DNA of 64,000 nucleotides, taken from NCBI RefSeq assembly GCF_910592395.1, contig NC_088313.1, positions 4,840,501 to 4,904,500 of the forward strand. Reading direction: 5' to 3'. This DNA comes from Lineus longissimus. Its lineage: Eukaryota > Nemertea > Pilidiophora > Heteronemertea > Lineidae. The translations under genes were made by a program, and so were the position numbers. Shown here one piece after another: positions 35,201 to 47,200 of the stretch. How positions within the stretch are numbered: the first letter of the stretch is position 1; the number at the start of each line of letters is the position of its first letter. The notes beneath the pieces were generated by a model. It made no database searches. It was given only the letters and a program-made list of their open reading frames with translations, and was not told the origin of the DNA.

Positions 35201-38200
35201 GTTTAATAGTAGTTCCAGCGACTTCTTCTTTTAACTAAATGATGACAAATGATTACATCAATAGAGATGTTGAAAGTTGGCTGCACTACAGTTTTGATAG
35301 AAACTCGTCACCGGTATTGGTTATGGTAGATTTATGCACTGTATGAAGCAGAAAAGTTTCAACTTGATTTCAGTCAATGAATAGTTAAATCTGGTTGTTC
35401 ACTGTACATGTTTTTGCACTGCGTCTTTCAGCTTGGGGAAGAGGTACCGTATAATTCTACTCATCTAGAATTCAAGCCTAATTGCTTCCTTTAATTTAAA
35501 GGGGGACTATAGGCTGGAGCAGAGGGGCTAATTTGGCCATCTTCAGGTGACTTATATACACAGTAAGAGCCCTGGGGTAATGTCAGATTCAGGACTAAAT
35601 GTATTCCTCGTACAAGCGTGAATCATTTCGGCGTACTGTGAGACGTGAGGGACCCCTATTGGCGACTTCGTGTAACTTTATCTTGCCTGACTAGCTGCTG
35701 CCTATATTGTCCCTTTAAATTTGATCGAGATTGTCCAAACATTTGAACAATCTCTGTTGTAATGGTAACTGCTAGATCTGGCAATTTTTTATTGGTAGGT
35801 AGTGGTACCTGGGTGTAAACAAGCATGGATTTCAATGAGGACAACATTACCGGCACTGGCGGTACACACCAGTAGTTTAACGGTCCCATACCCACCGGGT
35901 ACACAATAAATTTCCTGCCCACAATTTGTCAATATCACAAAAGTTTCGGTATCGTATTGGACTGATGACTACTATTACTTTTATTAACTACCACCTGTTG
36001 GCAATAAAGTCCCTCATGCTAGTACAGTAGAACCTCTCTATTAAGGACACCCTTGGGACTGACAAGTGCTGTCCTTGATAGAGAGGTGTCCTGATTGGAG
36101 AGGTCAAATTGAATGGAAACAACCAATTTGGGACCAAAACTAATGTCCTTAATAGAGAGGTTGTCCTTAATAGAGAAGTGTCCACTAAGAGTGGTTCTAC
36201 TGTAATTCCATGCTTTTGTAGATGAGCTTCAACAATATTCTAGTCTTTTTTTCAGTGATGTGAATGACCTGTAAACTAATTTTCTGGATATTTGTTTAAC
36301 TATATACAGTAGAACCCCTCTATTAAGGACACTCTCGGGATTGACTGGTGCTGTCCTTGATAGAGAGGTGTCCGGAGTAGAGAGGTCAAATTGAATGGAA
36401 ACACCCGATTTGGGACAACTATTGTCCTTAATAGAGAGGGTGTCCTTAATAGAGAGGTGGTTCTTTCTACTGTACATGTACATGTAGTTATTAAATGCTT
36501 ATTCCCAATATCAAATTCACCAATTAGTAATGATACACGTATTCCTAACATTATTAGGCCTACATTGTATAGATTATAGCTTAATAGCTTAATCTCTCAT
36601 CGTCAAGAAATGTACATGCAACTAGGGCCGGAATATCATTTTGATTGAAAATGATTAATGAGATATTCAACACAATTTTCCTCTGACTTCAGATTTGAAG
36701 GGTCACTCACTGCAAGAACTCGGTAATAAAGGGGTACGCCGTTCGTAATTACTTGTGGTCCAGTTAAATAGAAATCCACTAATACACAATGCCGTAGTGC
36801 AGTTATTATGAATACAAATTTGTTTAAACTTGGTATTCATAGTATTTGTATATCGGTCTACACAACAGCAATGTTGAAATTTATATTTAGCATGTATTTT
36901 AATACGTAATTGAAAATTTTCAAATTACAAATTACAAATTCAAATTTTTTAACGAGCAGTGTAGGCCTTCAGCCAACATTTTGGTTCAAAAACCCGTTTT
37001 TTGTTTGCATTTACTGGGTCGCACAAGTACCGGTCAAATTTATAAATGTAGGGAAACTTAATCCCAGTGAAATTGCTGTTTATGGGGAATTTTCCTCATC
37101 TCAAAACTGATTACTTGTCAATGTCAGTAGAGCAATGCCTTTGATTTCAGTCAATCGAGGGCAGTCTGACAGAACAAAATGATACCAATAACTCAATTTC
37201 GTCAAAAATTTTGGTAAGTGGGTTGGTGCACTGAACCTTTCATTTGTCTAAGAGACACATTCTAATTCAATCTTTCGACTTTTGTTTTTAGGTGCTATCA
37301 ACAAGACCGCCCATGCGATCGAAGTCAAACCACGCCAGTTCTCGCCACCTCCCACTCTTCGTGACCACATGAATGAGCACATCGGGGACAAAGCACTCGA
37401 TACCGACAACTTATTTCAACAGGAAAGGCTCACAGGTAGGTTGAGTCTACAATGCTTAAAGGGGTAGTTACGACGAATCCATTGTTGTGTCACAACTTGC
37501 TAGCTCTTTTAGCTGGTACCGCGTTTAGTCGTGTGACGTCATTTACGTCATCAGCAGCAGACTTTATCATAGCGTTGCTTGCAGAGGCCTTAAAAGGATA
37601 CACGCCATCTACTGTACAGGGATTTATAAAAAGGGTATACCGTTCGTAATTACTTGTGGTCCAGTTAAATAGAAATCCACTAATACACAATGCCGTAGTG
37701 CAGTTATTGTGAATACAAATTTGTTTAAACTTGGTATTCATAGTATTTGTATATCAGTCTACACAACGACAATGTTGAAATTTATATTTAGTACGTATTT
37801 CCGCAATTGGACATTTTTAAATTCAATTACAAATTCAAAATTTTTAACGAACGGCGTAGGCCTTTACAGAAGTCTTTTCAAAAAGACTTTTTCGGAAGAT
37901 TTCAAGTCAACCCATTCAGCAATGACCTAACAATATGATTTTATGTTACCCTGGTTTCGGGTTACTAATCCTTTCGTCACTGACTAAAAATAATGTGGAA
38001 TCAAGGATATCGTGGATTCTGAATTTGCCAAGGTGCACCTGCTCGGGTGGTTCTGTGACCCTAAGGGCTGGCTGGAGTCCTGGCTCCTGCCAGACAGGTC
38101 TGAGGCAAGGGTCCAGATCAGTTGGATCGGGCATTGGTGAAGACATTCAAGAATGCAGCCCCTCCACATTTGCTGGGCATATTCGGCAGTTATGGGCCAA

Positions 38201-41200
38201 CAACTCATACAGAAGTGAGTTTTGTAGTACAGCCCAAAAATTGAAATTTAAGTCTACTTCTTCTCCTGTTTGTTACTAGTGTGTATTGCTGCAGTTTCTA
38301 CTAAAGCACAATGCCAGTGCATGCATATCAGTCCAGTCCTTTACTGGCTTTAGTCAAGCCCCGGTCCCTTCAGCCAAGAAATGCTCTAATTTGAGTTTAT
38401 TTTTCAGGTAAAAATCAGATCCACAATCTCGATGGACCCGATGACATCATCCTGATGGAGACGAACAATAAATACAGGAAGCATCTCCAGCAGCAATATC
38501 CTCAGGAGCCAGAAGGATGGTACAGCGAAGGAGAGGATGATAAAAAGATTGATGCCAAGAAGAAAGACGAGAAGAAGGGCGGGAAACGCATCGAGAAGGG
38601 GCTTCATCGGTGGAGGGAGCTACCAGAGTTGATTGACGTAAGAAATGCTCTTTGTAACCTTGGGCAAGACGGTTAACTGCAAATGCCAAGTTGAGTTTAA
38701 CATACTCAGATATTCCTTTCTGTATCGCTTTCTGTTTCAGAATTCTTGCACCAAATCTTGTAGATCTTAAGCAAACCACTTTCAGAACAATTTGTATCTT
38801 TGCTGCCTTTTTCAGGAGAGTGCTGATGTGCTCTACAAACTAGGTCCAGGGAATGAGATCGACTATCAGAAGATATCAGACCCATCCACGAGAAAGAAGG
38901 CAAGAAGCAATTTGTCTCTGGTTAAAATCAGTAAGTACATGCACATGGATCTCAATTCTGTTCATAATTTTTTCTGCACCTGACCTCCAAAATGTCACAT
39001 TGGAGAACACATGCCCCTGTGAAATTCGAGTAGAAATTGTCGGCAAAAGCCAGGATTTTCCAGCTAATTCCAAAGCCAAGGATTTTTCCTTGCCAGAAGG
39101 TTGCAGTCCAAACCGGATTCGAACCCACAACCCACTGGTTGACATGACAAGTACAGTAGAACCTCTCTATTAAGGACACCCTTGGGACTGACAAGTGCTG
39201 TCCTTAATAGAGGTGTCCTGATTAGAGAGGTCAAATTGAATGGAAACAACCAACTTGGGACCAAAACTAGTGTCCTTAATAGAGAGGTCGTCCTTAATAG
39301 AGAGGTGTCCTGATCAGAGAGGTCAAATTGAATGGAAACAACCAACTTGGGACCAAAACTAGTGTCTTTAATAGAGAGGTTGTCCTTAATAGAGAGGTGT
39401 CCTGATTAGAGAGGTCAAATTGAATGGAAACAACCAACTTGGGACCAAAACTAGTGTCCTTAATAGAGAGGTCGTCCTTAATAGAGAGGTGTCCGCTAAG
39501 AGAGGTTCTACTGTACTTCGACTGAGCTAAAGGGAATCGCCGGCAAGCTCGAACTTGTAGTAGTGTCTCAGTATTCTTAAGCCGAGGACAGACTACCGTC
39601 TATTGCTCACCAAGATCAAAAACAGATGTAGGGTCACCTGGCAAGTCACTCTTGCTGGCCTCAACAACTGTGCGTTCATACCAATGTCAGGCCCAGACAG
39701 TTTTAGCTACCTGTACCTGTCTGTGCATTGCATAATCATCATGATCATCTGATGCACAGCTTACTTATGAGACCCATTGCTGTCTTTGCTCCTGATTAAT
39801 CAGGTATATACCTGTAGTTTTATAGGCCCATGGACATTCTCAAAACAGCCAACCATCTTCAAAGTACGGGTTTACATGTCAAAAACATATAATCGGAACT
39901 CCACCTTGAAATGTAGACTCAAATAGCTAAAAAAGCTGGTGCCTAGTAACATGAATTCATTTTTTCTTGGTGTAAAGGGCTTGAAAGAGTTAAAAACAAA
40001 ACCTCTTGTTTACATTTTCCTTGCTCGAAACAGTTGGTGAACCATTCACACACGACAATTCTACCTGAAGTAGCCCCCCTGTGGTGGCAATCTTGGCGAA
40101 AATATAGAACTCCCCACCAACTCACCAAGACTGGGTGAGAGTATCTAATTTCATTGGCCAAGTGAATTGCCGGACCGTTCACATATGACAAGACATCTGC
40201 AGTCAATTAAATTAATCACCATTGGCCAATTTTTCTTGGTAGTCTGTCCTCGGCTTTACACACAACAAAGTCAATTTGAACCTATTTCAAATTGTTGTCT
40301 AATCATCGACAATGTATACATATTTATGATAGCTTTATTACAATGAGAATTAAATAACAGCTGTAGGTGAGAGATTTTCATTTGAAATATTTAGCTTTGT
40401 CATCAGCAGCTGCTTCAAATTAAGATGTACATATCATATTGTAATGAATCGAATAACATAGATCTACATGTAAATTGATAAATAACGGGGTAAACAATTT
40501 GATTGTATAAATCACTTGATTTCATCTCAAGTGTAGAATTGCACTTCCCTGTGGATGTGGTGATAACACTTACTATCAGTCCAGGTTTCGCATTTGAAAC
40601 ATTTAAGACCCACTCAATTCAGTCAATTGCACTTCCCTGTGGATGTGGTGATAACACTTACTATCAGTCCACGTTTCGCATTTGTCAATTCAATTCAATT
40701 CAGTCAAATATTTGAACATTTAATTCGAATTAGGAAATTTCGAATTGTGTTCATGTAGCCTTTTAGAACCTAAATCTATAGCCTTGTTTTGACCACAGAA
40801 GTTTTAGTGAGACAGCCATAACCTCTTGGGCTGGTATAAAATGATTCTTGATGAATTATGCCAAGGATATATCAAGTTCGAGGTGTTTAGATGATAGAAG
40901 TTGATATCTCAAACACAGGTGGCAATATCATTTCTCCCTACTTTGGTTTTTGCATATATTTTAGCTCCACCCTCAGTCATAGTGTTAAAAACAGCCAAAA
41001 CAGTAGAACCTCTCTATTAAGGACACCCTTGGGACTGACAAACGCTGTCCTTAATAGAGAGGTGTCCTGATTAGAGGGGTCAAATTGAATGGAAACAACC
41101 AATTTGGGTCTAGAACTGGTGTCCTTAATAGAGAGGTTGTCCATAATAGAGAGGTGTCCGCTAAGGGAGGTTCCACTGTACCTCAAGTTTGGCATCGGTT

Positions 41201-44200
41201 CTCTAATTGAAAATCAAAGGATTCAGATTAAGTCGAAAAAAATGTCAACCGTAAAATTTATTTTGTTGTTCATTTTTCAGTCGATGACTGGAGAGGCAAG
41301 TGGTTTCTGAATCAACGATTTGCCGATGCGACCACATCTGACCTCATACGCGACATGGGCGATATCCATTCACATATACGACTGAAAGCCATCATGACTG
41401 TCGCCAGGGCAGCTGATTACCGCCCTCCGCCGGAGATGGGGATAAATTTGGAGAAAACGGACGAGATCGACTTCATTGAACAGCTTCCCGATAGGCTGGT
41501 CAAGGCAATACGATGTCTCCTCACTGATGATCATCCGAGGGTCCGTCTTGCTGCTGCCATTACGCTCTTCACTATCAAGAAACCTCATCCAAAGGTACAT
41601 TATATTCAGGGGCGAAACATTTCCAATTTTTGGTGGATTAACGGCTTAATTTGACAACAGAAATTAAAAGATCTCGGCCGCAGCTCTACGTAGAAATTTG
41701 ATGTTTTTCGGGATTGGACAAAAAGTAATCATTTGATTTAGAATGTACATGAAGTTTAAGTTTAATATCATTATTCAGAACCTTAAAAATTCCAATCAAA
41801 ATTTCATTTCCAGACTACTCCAAAACCACATTTTCAAATCATGCATCTTTCAGCCTTGACTACCACTCGTACAGTGGAACCTCCCTAATAGTGGACACCT
41901 CTCTATTAAGGACAACCTCTCTATTAAGGACAACCTTTCTATTAAGGACAACCTTTCTATTAAGGACAACCTCTCTATTAAGGACAACCTCTGTATTAAG
42001 GACACTAGGTTTGGTCCCAAATTGGTACCTTCCATTAAATTTGACCTCTATAATCAGGACACCTCTCTATTAGGGACAGCACTTGCCAGTCCCAAGTGGG
42101 TCCTTAATAGAGAGGTTCTACTGTACTTAGTAAATCTCTAACTCGACCATTTTTAGGCAGAGGAGTTGTTACGTACAGCCCTCAGAAGCAACAGTACCGT
42201 TGACCGATGGGCGGCTTCTCAGTGCCTAGCACACTGTGGGGTGTGTGACTCGGAAGTGGCGGGGGAGCTTATCAATCAGTTGATGACGTCCGAAGATGCG
42301 ATCCGTCATGAGCAGGCCACGCATCTTCTGGCTTTGCTAAGCCAAGATATCGCTAACTCAGTGAGTACATTGTATCAATATCTGAAGAAAAAAACCCTCA
42401 ATGACTGTAACTCGTTGGGGGGGGGGACTATAAGCACTAGATAGGGGGTTAAATTTGTGGTCTTTATGTGACTAATAATGCAAGGTTAGGAGACTTGGAT
42501 TTATGAATGATAAATATATTCCTGGTGCAGGTGTGAAGATTTCAATATCTGTGTGTACAGAGAGACACCTATTGGCGATTTTGTATAAATTAATATTGCC
42601 TACCTGGCTGCAGTGCTTAGTCTCTCTTAAAGGAATGGACGGCTTTTTAATAATTCCAATGGTCCTTTAAACAAAAGTGTGCGAATTCAACCATTATATA
42701 TCATAAAATATATTGACGTTTAAGTCAAATGACATTTTTATACTTTTCAAATCAATCCAGCTTGACCACCTCCATCTAAATGTGAAATAATAGAGACACA
42801 TTTCAGAGAGTTTTCAAATTTTTTTCAGCAACTTGTTTACTCGATGTTGGCTGAACAGCTCAACAGCAGCAGCTGGCGTCACAAGGTGATTGCCTGTAAA
42901 GCCATCCCTGTCCTTAATGGAACTATAAATAAGGTAAATATGAAGAACATGAATCGAGCATCCGATGGAGTATTACCTGAGACCACATTTAAAAAATATT
43001 TATTTGATTACGAATCCGCTGGGGGTCATTTTCTGAAAAGCGGAGAAAAAAAAGTCCAGACGACTGTTTTTGACGCTTTTTTTTCTTCTCCCAGTCCCAG
43101 ACCATAAAATAGTGAGAAATGAAAAAAATATTTCCCGACGACCAATTTCAACCAATTTAAATTTTTTGGGGTCCCCTTGTTTGATCAGAGACATGGTTTT
43201 ATTTTATTTCCCCCGCCCCACATAGATTTTGCGTCTGATGGAAAAAATGTTATTCCCGCCCCACAAAGGTTTTGAGATTGAAGAAAAATATGTTTTTATA
43301 TTTTTTAAAATTCCGCCCCACCCACTTAGGTTTTGGATCTGAAGTTTTGTAATCCAACTTATCAAAAAAGTGTGGCCTAAATATGAAGAATATGAAGTTA
43401 GGATCTGGTAGTAGTATTATCTTTGTAAACATTAAATGAGGAGGGGCCATGCAGTGGCAGAGTGGTTAGAACGCCAGGTCCAGGTTCGACACTTGAATGG
43501 ATCAGCACTGTTACATCTTTGTGTCCTTGGGCAAGGCAATTAATCCCACTTGCTTCTCGCCACCTTGGAGTAGGTGGGTGCCAGGCTTGCCTGGGAAGTT
43601 AATTTGTAATAGTCCAGCACCCTATCCCGGGGGAGTGATACACCTAGTTGCTTTATGCTGTGGAAACTGGGATATACTCTGGCCGGATGAGTCCAGCAAT
43701 AACCATAGCAATAGCCCATTAAACTTAACATTTAATTTCTTTTAGTTTAATATGATTCTTTATTTAAAGGGTAACTCGTGTCAAATTTCACCATATAATG
43801 TTTTAGCTGTTTTTGACAAATGACTATGTCACTTTCTCATAAATCGGTAAGGTTTTCGAATCGAAATGCACATTTTCGAGAAATTGATGGTTTAATCCCG
43901 CCCGGATGGCTCGCTTCCATGCCGTTGAAATTGCGCTACGCCGACGACGTTTTCGTTGATGACGTCACAACATGAACATTTTCACGAAGCGGTGGTTTAC
44001 ATTCAGCGATTTTGTAAAAAATCTAATCAAAAATGGAAAATTTGAGCTTTACATTTGTGATCAACAATTAAAAACGGACGTATTTCCGCAAAGTTGTAAA
44101 TCACATCATAGTATCTCTTTAACTTCTATATCAAATTACACAGTGATAAACTTCTCAGGGCTGAAGCAAACCATTAGTAGCCCTGGGAATTTCAAATGGT

Positions 44201-47200
44201 GCACAGTGTCCGCCTAGATGAATTTGGGCAGAGGTGGGGAAATATCATCCCCAGGGCCAATTCACCCCACATTACGGTGCACAATACTTTCAGGACATAG
44301 CCCACAAGCTTGCTGAAGTCATGTGGTATGACTGGCATGGTGAGGTAAAGAAAGCTGCTGCCCAGTGTCTTGGGAAGACAGGTCACGGCAAGGAGGTCCA
44401 CGATGACCTACAGGAGCGCATCATAAAGGGTGGAGAAAGAGTTCGCGCCGATGCTATTGGTCGTCTCGGGCATTTAGGTAAGAATACTTCGCTGCCAAGT
44501 TGTAACTCGCTCTACCAAAACTAGGCGCTTGTCGCATCTGAACTTGACAGGTTGATACGAACTTGTTGTTCATTTCCCTATTGTAGACCTTTTGTGAAAT
44601 CTATTACAAACTGATTTGGTCACATTTCACAAAAGGTCTACAATAGGGAAATGAACAACAAGTCCGTATCAACCTGTCAAGTTCAGATGCGACAAATGCC
44701 TAGTTTTGGTAGAGCGGGTCACAGTTGCTCAATCGGTGTTAAAAAAACACAAGCTGAGCGTTATCACTTTCATTTACAGTCGTAAGTTACTGCTAACCCA
44801 GACTGAAGAACCGAGTCCTGTAATATTCGTCATCAATTTGACATCATGGCCGTGGACGGGACAATTTCTGCATTGTAGGCCTACTAGACACCAATGCGTA
44901 AACCAAGCGATATGAATGTTTCAGTCAGTACTAATCTAGTGGCATTTATTGGCAGAGATAATATGTGACGCGCCATGACAAAACAAGTCGCATGTCGCTC
45001 CGACCTTGACAAGTTGAGACGGACTGGTTGTTCATTTCACTGTTGTCAGCCTTTTGTGACATCTGAGTAGATCAATTTCTTCTATTATTTCCTGGTGTTA
45101 TCTAAGGCTCATCTTCTGTGCGACGTGCAACTCATTTTGTTGTGGTGGGTCACATATATTCAACCAATTATAGACTTTTCGTGAATGTTTTGTCCGCATA
45201 ATTGGAGCTCTGGAGGGCAAACTACTGGATTTCTTTAAAGTTTGGTTCTATATTAATCTTGGCTTCGATTTTTTTTAGGTATTATGACAGCAAAACTCTT
45301 GCCGATCTTCCTGAGGTGTTTTGAGGACAGCTACGTGTCCGTGAGAGAACAATGTTGCATAACATGTAGCAATCTAAAGATAAAGGACGACGCCGTGCTC
45401 TCTAAATTGGTGGATCTCGCCAGCTTTGATCCGATATGGAAAGTCAAGGCGTTAGCTTTGCAGGGTAAGCATCAAGGAGGGTTACTGCTAGAGGGTACCT
45501 TTGACGGACCCCAAAGAAGACAACAGGCTATGCGATGTCAATAATTCAAAATGCCATCTTGTTTTTGTTCTTGGGTCAAGATCTGAACCTCCAAATGTCT
45601 AACACTTATCCTGTGCAAAGTTGACTTCCGGAGGCCTATTTTGACTTTTGAATTTCAAGCTGTTTAATTTAATTTGTTCCTTCTTTATAAACTAGAGGAC
45701 CACACCTATGCGTATCTGATCATCGTCATGACTGAATAAATCATTGCATTGTCATAATATTTGTCACTTAAAGGCAGCAGCCAGGCAGCCGAGATAAAGT
45801 TACACGATGTCATTAATAGGGTCTCTCACATCTCACAGTACGTTGAAATGATTCACGCTTGTACGAGGAATATATTTAGTGCTGAATCTGACATGACCCA
45901 GGGCCCTTACTGTGTATATGAGTCACCTGAAGATGGCCAAATTAGCCCCTCTACTCCTATCTATAAAGGCTCTTCACATCTGACGTCACAACGTGACGTT
46001 TTGACGCCCACCTGCCAATGCATTTCCTTTACGTCCTGACTACGTGCGACGGCCAGTATGGCAGTGCAAAACAATTGGCAACGTCATCATGTGACGTCAG
46101 TGAAGAATCTCTATAGTCCCCTTTAATGCAAAGGTCTTTTAATTATTTGGCCATTCAGATACATGTACGTAGTTGTCTTTTCATTTCAGCTCTTGGTAAA
46201 ATTGATGTACTAAACGACGAGATTCGGGAATGCTTGCTGTGGGCCCTGCGTTATGAAACTGAGGCGGCAGTGCGGGCCGAGGCATGTCACGCCATCACCG
46301 CCCTTGACATGCGTGAGGAGGAGACGGCAGAGATACTGCAAGAGAGATACCTTGTCGAGTGTAGTCAGCTGGTCAAAGAGTACGTACAGTGGAACCTCCC
46401 TTAGCGGACACCTGTCTATTAAGGACAACCTCTCTATTAAGGACACTAGTTTTGGTACCAAAATGGTGGTTTTCATTCAATTTGACCGCTCTAATCAGGA
46501 CACCTCTCTATTAAGGACAGCACTTGTCAGTCCCAAGGGTGTCCTTAATAGAGCGGTTCTACTGTATTTGAATGTTGCATTTCGACTAAACACAGGGATG
46601 TCCCTTAAGTCAATTGCCATTCATTACATTGCTTTAATTTGATGACTGACACACCTGTTAAACAATAAAGGTCGTTTTCCAAGGCCTGGTCATTTTGCTA
46701 AGTGAATAAAACAAGATTCCTTCCCTTTTACTAGGGAAAGACCCAAAGGGAGAAACTAGAGCAAGCTTGTTATTTAGGCCTACTTATCCTCCTCAGTCAA
46801 AGTGCAGTCTTTAGATGCAAAATACCCTGTGCACAGTTGAAATTTGAAAAAGCAAATATCTGATCGCTATAATTTATTTCCTCAGTATTATGATGATGTT
46901 CTGTTTCTCTTGCAGGGAAATCACTGAAGCTCTGAAAATGTTTGACATCAGCCCAACTGAAGACATGGACACAGTCGCCCAGATTAAGGAGGAGGTCCGC
47001 AAGCTCTGCACGCGAAACAACATCTGTGCTCAGATCACTACTAATGAACAAAATGAAGAACATGAAGAGAACTTGAAGAGGTTGATCCACCGGCCGAAAT
47101 CTGGCGAGAAGGTAATTTGATAATGTGGATTACCTCGCTTAACTTTGATGATAAGATGAAGTCGTTTTGATGGGAACGGCTCGACGGGATGAAAACCAGT

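Noticed and set aside
37935-38097. upstream extension of HEATR4 exon 4
   Set aside because: The frame is open, but no AG in it except 38096-38097 keeps phase with exon 3.
39115-39126. tRNA gene (perfect B-box)
   Set aside because: No acceptor-stem pairing, and the A-box is split off by a MITE; it is a SINE.
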